From positions 868,001-932,000 of the forward strand of contig JALJCQ010000006.1 of assembly GCA_023091665.1 (NCBI GenBank): 64,000 bases of DNA. Reading direction: 5' to 3'. Shown here one piece after another: positions 58,227 through 64,000 of this stretch (its first letter is position 1; each line of letters starts with the position of its first letter). Made by a program: the position numbers and the translations under genes. The notes under the pieces are model-generated. The model saw only the letters and a program-made list of their open reading frames with translations. It was not told the origin of the DNA and did no database searches. Source of the stretch: Pythium myriotylum. Taxonomy: Eukaryota > Oomycota > Peronosporomycetes > Pythiales > Pythiaceae.

Positions 58227-59751
58227 ATGTCCAAGAAGCGCATGGGCGTCATGAGCGTCGCGGTCATCACGTACTTCAACGTGAGCGGCGGCCCGTGGGG
58301 CTCGGAGCCCATCGTGGCGTCCTGCGGGCCGCTCGTGGGCATCCTCGCGACCATCGTCTTCCCCTTCGTCTGGTGCCTGCCGCTCGCGCTCTCGTTCGCC
58401 GAGCTCTTCAGCGCCTTCCCGACCGACTCGAGCTTCTGCACGTGGGTCGGCAAGGCCTTTGGTCGCCCCATGGGCTTCCACGTGGGCTACTGGTCTTGGG
58501 TCGGCGGCGTCATCGACAACGCCATCTACCCCTGCCTCATGGTCGACTCGCTCGTCGCAGCGTTGCTCGGCCCTGAGTATGCGCTCAAATCGTTTGTTGT
58601 GCCTTGGTGGATGTACCTGATTCGACTCTCGGCCGCGACGCTCTTCATGCTGCCGACGATCCACAGCATCGACGCGGTCGGCCGCTTCCTGCTCGTGCTC
58701 GGCGTCGCCATGATCCTGCCGTTCTTCATCCTTGTCTACTACGCTCTCCCGCAGATTGATGTGGACAATTGGTTTGTCGTTCGCTCAGAACCGCAGTGGA
58801 GCCAGCTTTTCAGTGTGCTGTACTGGAGCTACAGCGGGTTCGATGCTGCCGGCGCGTACGCAAGTGAGATCGACAACCCGCGGCAAACGTACCCACGAGC
58901 CATGACGCTCACTGTTATCCTCGTTGCGATGACCTACTCACTCCCGTTCTTCGCCATTTCGGGTGTCAACAAGCCTCCATACGAGACATGGGAGGACGGA
59001 TACTACCCGCTCATTGCCGAAAAAATCGCCGGCCCGCTACTACGCTCGTGGTTCCTCCTTTGCGCCATTCTCGGGAACATGGGGGTCTACATTGCCAAGC
59101 TGACGAAGAACGGGTTCATGCTGGCAGGCATGGCTGACCTCGGCTTGGCGCCGTCTTATTTTATTTGGTGAGTTTGTTTCCACCGTTCGGATCTCTCGCC
59201 TTTGCCTCTGATGTCTTATCGTACTTCAACACAGTCGATCAGCAGAGACCGGTGTGCCGCGTCGTTCTATTTTGCTGTCGTATGGGATCATCTCCTTCAT
59301 GGCACTGTTTGATTTTAACGTGATTCTCGGTGTGGACAACTTCCTCTCAGCCCTGGCATGCGTCACCGAGCTCAGCGCTGTTGTACGCTTGCGCTTCACT
59401 GAGCCAGGCATTGAACGCCCATACAAAGTGAATCTTTCCGATCGGGGGCTCCTCGCTGTCATGGCCACGCCTTTTTGCATTGGGTCTTTCGTTGTCGTAA
59501 ACGAGTTCACCAAGTCGAAGTTGAGCATGATCCTCAACATCGTCGCGCTGGTTGGTGGTGTCGTTTACCGGCGCATTCTGCGGAGATCACAGCAACGGCT
59601 TCTTTCGCCTCGAGCGAGTAAAATGTTCACGCAAGGCTTTCAGCTTACGTTGGAGACCCCAGTGGGATTTTTACCCCCTCAACAACAACCACTGCTCGCG
59701 AAGGCCGATGGCAAGGATGGCGGCGGTGGAAGCCGCATCGCTTACACTTGA
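58227..59751 (+). CDS. APC-superfamily amino-acid/polyamine transporter
   Basis: Exons 58227..59167 and 59235..59751, with a 67-nt intron (GTGAGT donor, AACACAG acceptor, phase 2); 485 residues. Start MSKKRMGVMSVAVITYFNVS. The first helix has the unwound Gly motif of the fold (NVSGGPWGSEPIVASCGP). Then come WCLPLALSFAELFSAFPTDS, GFHVGYWSWVGGVIDNAIYP, YWSYSGFDAAGAYASEIDNP and the post-splice GIISFMALFDFNVILGVDNF. The EL-x-x-x-FP and SGFD-x-x-x-x-ASE signatures place it with the PUT/LAT-type polyamine and amino-acid permeases. A proton- or sodium-coupled plasma-membrane importer is likely. Confidence 0.9.
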
Positions 59752-59999
59752 CGAACACTGATCCATAAGACACCCCGGAAGAGAACCCTTGGAAACAGTT
59801 CTGTATTCAGACATAGAGATGATTCTTTTGACCAAGCAACTTCATTACAGTATTAGCGTATTGCCGCCTTGGCTCTCGCTGTTGGTCAACAAATTGTAGT
59901 ATCGATCTAGCCACCTCAATGTACAAACGCGTGGCAACTGAGACTACACGATAATGACGGATAGCACAAATGGACGTGTCCTTTCAGCGTCTAGGTGGC

Positions 60000-62900
60000 T
60001 TATTCTTCAGCTTTCTTGGCGTCATCCACTACCGCAGGGGTTTGCGCGAGGGATAAACCTCCGAACATGTCAGCCGGTGACTTCGGAGCCTCCGGTTCAG
60101 CCACTATAAGCGAAGAGCCCTCATCTTCTGCACTGGTTTTAATCACCTCGGTGACGACGGTAGCTGGTGCAAGTGAGAGTCCACCGAAGATATCAACAGA
60201 AGTGGTCGCATCTGCGGTAGTTGAGAAGATGGTTGTGGTTGACTCTACCAGCGAAACCTCGGTTTTCTCGACTTTGACAGTAGTTGATGAGATAGAGAGA
60301 CCACCAAACAGGTCCGAACTCGCCGACCCTACAACAGACTTAACGGTAGTCACAGTTTCTTCTGTGGTAACTTCTCCCGTGCTTTCGCTGACTTTGACGG
60401 CTGCACCTTCAAAAATGGACGAAACTTCAGTATCCTTCACATCCTCAGTATCGGCTGCGTCAACGACAACACCATCGTCGCTAACAGCGGCATCTTCACT
60501 TTTCTCAACAACGGAGAGACCGACGAACACTGATCCCGAGGTCTGAACTTGCGTGGTCACATTCGTACCTTCAGTCGAACCAATTTTCAGTCCGTCAAAC
60601 ATTGAGCTTTCAGCAGTGGATGAGGTCGACTCCAAATGTGACGAGCCAGACGATCCAAGCTGAAGACCGCTGAACATACTGGAGCCATCACCATCCCCTC
60701 CATCAGATGTGATCGACGATTTACGTGGAGACTCGGTAGTTGTAGATCCGACTTGAAGGCCAGTAAACATACTCAACGAAGACTTCCTACGAGGAGAGTT
60801 CGGCCCGGATCCCACCGACACACGGCGTGGGGAAGCAGTCGCATCTTTCGGAGAAACAATAACCTCTTCGGAGTGTGCAACTTCTGCTCCATCATCGCTG
60901 TGATGCTCGCGCTCTTCATTGACCAAAGACGAGGTGACTTGCAAGCCAGAGAACATACTATCGCCACTGGCCAGCGTAGATTCAGGGGCACTAGTGTTCA
61001 CCCCGAGTCCTGCGAACAAGCCGGATCCGCTGTCGGCTGCAAACACAATAACCTCTTCGGAGTGTGCAACTTCTGCTCTATCACCGCTGTGATGCTCGCG
61101 CTCTTCATTTTCCGAAGACGAGGTGACTTGCAAGCCAGAGAACATACTATCGCCACTGACCAGCGTAGATTCAGTCATGCTAGTGTTCACCCCGAGTCCT
61201 GCGAACAAGCCGGATCCGCTGTCGGCCGCAGACTCGGACACTGGTAGAGGAGCATTGGAGTTAGCTCTTGGAACTGCACCTTCAAGTTGATCAGCCTGAC
61301 TCAGACTCTCAGCGAGTAGCTTGGCTATCTCAGCCTCTTCAGCGCGAAGTTGCTGTAACTCTTCATCCAACGCAGCTGCAGCTTCGTAATCCTCGTTCTC
61401 AGTGTCTCTTTCAATATCAGCTTCCAACATTTTGATCCGAGCGCGAACCAAACGCAGCTCGTCCTCTAGTTCCTCAGGGCTGTTTCCTTCGTCTTCATCT
61501 TGGTCTGGCTCTTCGGTTACATCCCCACGACCGTCGACCTCAGTACGAGCCGCAGCATGGATCACTGTTTGATTCGCTGGTCCATTTGGACTCACAGCCT
61601 TTGCAGATGCAGCAGCCGTCGCTTGAAGTGACTGGTGGTGAACACGTAAGGCCTCCAGTTTTTCGTCAAGTTTTGCTGCGATTTCATATTCCTCGTTCTC
61701 CGTGGCCCTTTCGATCATGTCTTCAAGCTCTGCGATCTTGGCATTGGCTTCTTCCACCGTTTGAGGAAAGTCATTGTGCATTGTCCCACCATTCGGGTGT
61801 CCACCACTCAAGTCAGCGCGATTGTCAGAGTCAACCGCCCCCACAATCGCTGTGGATTCTTCATCTTCCTCTTCATCGGCACTTTCGTCATCTTCGTCAT
61901 CCTCCTCGTCCTCTTCATCCTGAGCAGGATCCGTGAGATCGTATTTCGACTCCAACGCTTCTGCCTCGACAATGCAAGCGTCGTACTCGGCCTGGACAAG
62001 GAGAAGAGCAGACGAGCGGAAGTCGACTCCATCGGCGGCGGCAATACCTTCATTCTTGACCCTTTCGAACTTGCGCAATGATCTGCGGAGACTTTTAGCT
62101 TCCTTCCAAAGCTCGTGAAGCGTGTTAAGTTCGAGCTGTTTTTCCACAGTCTTTAACTCTTCTTTTTTCTCTTCGTACTCCGCCTCACGCTTCTCAATCC
62201 GTTCTTTCAGATCCTGGAGCTCCATTTCCACAACCTCAACCATCTCCTCTGCGGTGGACTTGTCCTTCTCAAGACCCTTGATATCCTTTGAGATTCGCGC
62301 TGCCTCTTTGAAGTTTCGCTGAGCAGCCGCCGCCTTCTTTTCTTGCTCAAGTTGTGGGATCATCGCATCAGCTGAAGCGATCGCGTTGTGGTGAACGGAC
62401 AATGATTTCTCTAATTCTTCGTGTTGCTTGCGGAGCATCAGGAAGCTTTGTTCCGCAATAGCGGCTGAGTCTGCCAATGCAGTCAGCTCAGCTGTTTGCT
62501 GCTTCTTTCTGATGGTTGCTTGCTCGCGCCTCGTCTCTTGGACTTCCAAAACAGTGGCAAGTAGCATGGCAGCACGCATCTCCTTCTTAACTGCAGCCAT
62601 ACGCTTCCCAAAAGCAGCAATGCGAACACTGTAGTCATGCACGGATTCCGAGAACTGCTTTCGTTCTCCCTTCAGCTGTTCCGCATCAGCCTCGACTTCA
62701 GTCTTTGTTTTCAGCAAGCCAGCTTCACGATCTGCTATGCGCTTCAGCTGACGCGAATAACGACTTCTGACAGTATCGATATCCTTCTCCGCCTTGTCAA
62801 TAGCGGCTTGTATGCCCTGCATTTTCTCCATCTTGATCTTTAACTGCCTCTCGAGCTCCATGATCTCCTCATGAACCCCAGCCTTCTCAATTAACAGTTC

Positions 62901-64000
62901 CTCACGAAGAGTAATCTCATTTTTGCACTGGTCTTCAATGGTCGCTTCGATTTCGCTCTTCTCTGACGTTAGATTGTCCATATTTGACGTAAGGTGATTA
63001 AGCTCTGCCTCAATACGTTCTGCTTCGAACTGAAGATGCTCGGTTCGCTCGACTTCGAACTTCTTCAATTCCTCGCGAAGGGCATTTCGTTCTGCATCTT
63101 GATCTTCTCGAAACTTCTCCAATTCTTTCAATGTTCCACGAGTACTTCGCAGCTGATTTGTAAATGCTTTCTCCTTGGCCTTCACAAAAGCAACGAGCTC
63201 GGCATCTACTTTGCGTACATCACTCTCGCTGAGAGTAATGCGATGGCGAACACTGTTAATAGTGCTGTTTAGTGCATCTGCTTTTTCAAAATCCTCCACT
63301 TCACAGGCTTGCTGTTGCTGAGCTTCGATTGTCTTCAGGTCGATCTCGTACTGGGTTAGCTGCTTTGCGAGTTGGACCTTGCGCTCCAGAATCCGGTTCT
63401 CTTCTTCATTTTGCTTCAGTGCACTCTCACGGAAGCTTACGGCACTGGCGTGGAAGTCCCGAAGTGTGTTCATCAGCTTCTCCTCGGGAGTCAGAGGTGC
63501 GGGAGGCTTCTCGGGCTCAGGAGGCGGGGTCTTCTTCTTGGCTGTAATTGCTGGCGACCGTGACGAGGGCAGTACCACGGAAGTCGATGCATCCGCGCTG
63601 TCTTCTGAGCCAGACCTTCCATGTACCTGAAGCCCAGCCAATAGACCTCCTTCTGGTGGCGGTGGCGAGCTCTTGCTTGAGCCACGAGGGGACGACGAAC
63701 CATGCACGGTCAACCCAGCTAAAACTCCTCCACCAGCCGAAGACGACCCACCGTCGTGAACAGTGAGGCCTGCCAAAACGGAGCCACCTTTGACAGGGGG
63801 AAGCAAATGTGCGAGGTCCGTAGGGTTTGTCGCCATCCGAGGAGGAGCATGGCTTTGTTCCTCTGCAGCTTGAGCTTGTTGTTGCTGTTGCTGCTGCTGC
63901 TGCTGCTGAATCAGATCCTCCGGGTTGAGGTCACCTCGCTGAAGTGCCGCGGCAGACTCATCCGACAACTGTCTGCCGAACCCTGGCCGAAACGACTTCG
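60000..64000 (-). CDS. Coiled-coil protein with repeated hydrophobic-GL motifs, 5' end outside window
   Basis: The frame is open to the window edge, so the N terminus is missing; more than 1300 residues are visible, with no intron needed. A CAG-encoded Gln tract (about 63874-63909) is followed by three copies of (V/L)LAG-L-(T/Q)-V-H. A central coiled coil of about 600 residues follows (LERKVQLAKQLTQYEIDLKT...). Two UVR-like helices (ENEEYEIAAKLDEKLEAL; ENEDYEAAAALDEELQQL) come next. A C-terminal part of about 400 residues carries at least ten copies of (M/L/I/V)F-x-GL-x-(V/I/L), such as MFSGLQVTSS, LFAGLGVNTS and MFGGLSLAQ. Not recognised as a named protein. The repeats look like short binding peptides on a scaffold, perhaps for trafficking or cytoskeleton. 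A 189-bp in-frame duplication is present (60857-61234). Confidence 0.8.
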   Translation of the reverse strand, partial: KSFRPGFGRQLSDESAAALQRGDLNPEDLIQQQQQQQQQQQAQAAEEQSHAPPRMATNPTDLAHLLPPVKGGSVLAGLTVHDGGSSSAGGGVLAGLTVHGSSSPRGSSKSSPPPPEGGLLAGLQVHGRSGSEDSADASTSVVLPSSRSPAITAKKKTPPPEPEKPPAPLTPEEKLMNTLRDFHASAVSFRESALKQNEEENRILERKVQLAKQLTQYEIDLKTIEAQQQQACEVEDFEKADALNSTINSVRHRITLSESDVRKVDAELVAFVKAKEKAFTNQLRSTRGTLKELEKFREDQDAERNALREELKKFEVERTEHLQFEAERIEAELNHLTSNMDNLTSEKSEIEATIEDQCKNEITLREELLIEKAGVHEEIMELERQLKIKMEKMQGIQAAIDKAEKDIDTVRSRYSRQLKRIADREAGLLKTKTEVEADAEQLKGERKQFSESVHDYSVRIAAFGKRMAAVKKEMRAAMLLATVLEVQETRREQATIRKKQQTAELTALADSAAIAEQSFLMLRKQHEELEKSLSVHHNAIASADAMIPQLEQEKKAAAAQRNFKEAARISKDIKGLEKDKSTAEEMVEVVEMELQDLKERIEKREAEYEEKKEELKTVEKQLELNTLHELWKEAKSLRRSLRKFERVKNEGIAAADGVDFRSSALLLVQAEYDACIVEAEALESKYDLTDPAQDEEDEEDDEDDESADEEEDEESTAIVGAVDSDNRADLSGGHPNGGTMHNDFPQTVEEANAKIAELEDMIERATENEEYEIAAKLDEKLEALRVHHQSLQATAAASAKAVSPNGPANQTVIHAAARTEVDGRGDVTEEPDQDEDEGNSPEELEDELRLVRARIKMLEADIERDTENEDYEAAAALDEELQQLRAEEAEIAKLLAESLSQADQLEGAVPRANSNAPLPVSESAADSGSGLFAGLGVNTSMTESTLVSGDSMFSGLQVTSSSENEEREHHSGDRAEVAHSEEVIVFAADSGSGLFAGLGVNTSAPESTLASGDSMFSGLQVTSSLVNEEREHHSDDGAEVAHSEEVIVSPKDATASPRRVSVGSGPNSPRRKSSLSMFTGLQVGSTTTESPRKSSITSDGGDGDGSSMFSGLQLGSSGSSHLESTSSTAESSMFDGLKIGSTEGTNVTTQVQTSGSVFVGLSVVEKSEDAAVSDDGVVVDAADTEDVKDTEVSSIFEGAAVKVSESTGEVTTEETVTTVKSVVGSASSDLFGGLSISSTTVKVEKTEVSLVESTTTIFSTTADATTSVDIFGGLSLAPATVVTEVIKTSAEDEGSSLIVAEPEAPKSPADMFGGLSLAQTPAVVDDAKKAEE
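60857..61234 (-). repeat. 189-bp in-frame tandem duplication
   Basis: The landmark caataacctcttcggag starts at 60857 and again at 61046. The two 63-codon copies differ by few bases and each carries two GL motifs (LFAGLGVNTS, MFSGLQVTSS). Confidence 0.8.

Overview
This is eukaryotic nuclear DNA, most likely from an oomycete and probably of the Saprolegnia/Achlya/Aphanomyces (saprolegnialean) type. The case rests on compact gene spacing, GC-rich coding sequence, about 20 predicted GT-AG introns (58-77 nt for almost all, 115 nt for the longest), and gene families known to be enlarged in oomycetes: START/FYVE/GAF signalling proteins, PAN/apple secreted proteins, papain-like proteases and bZIP factors. 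The assignment comes from gene content, not from any database search. No bacterial operons, rRNA, CRISPR, transposase or convincing tRNA was seen.

Layout. 1-0.5 kb: 3' end of a PLAC8-family gene. 0.8-10.6 kb: a terminal nucleotidyltransferase (-), a newly assembled seven-exon gene, an OSCA/TMEM63-like membrane protein and an HxxxD acyltransferase. 10.8-18.5 kb: a five-exon PDZ/coiled-coil gene, a UBL-PUB-STI1-UIM ubiquitin adaptor and a fascin-like/VASt lipid-transfer-like protein. 18.9-21.7 kb: a C69 dipeptidase and a Frizzled-like cysteine-rich surface protein. 22-31 kb: two SMYD-like SET genes on either side of a PAN-only secreted protein and a papain-PAN protease. 31-36.6 kb: conserved housekeeping genes (NEDD8 E1 subunit, B12D/MLRQ complex I subunit, PRP38, diphthine synthase). 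37.8-46.3 kb: three tandem minus-strand genes for secreted proteins built on one six-cysteine module. 47-52.6 kb: an LpxC homologue, a START-like/FYVE protein and a FYVE/GAF protein. 52.7-56.8 kb: four tandem minus-strand bZIP genes. 58.2-59.8 kb: an APC amino-acid/polyamine transporter. 60-64 kb: a coiled-coil protein with many copies of a GL-containing short motif, running off the window end.

The strongest candidate for an undescribed system is the 37.8-46.3 kb cluster. All three proteins have a signal peptide, a shared His-containing N-terminal segment and one to seventeen copies of the module C-x17-C-x5-C-x6-8-C-x12-C-x9-C. Acidic Ser/Asp/Glu linkers and Lys/His-rich tails surround the modules. 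The largest gene carries a nearly identical 426-bp higher-order array, and the two smaller genes share an exact 18-bp upstream element at a similar distance from the start codon. The layout suggests a secreted cell-wall, matrix or adhesive protein family. That role is inference.
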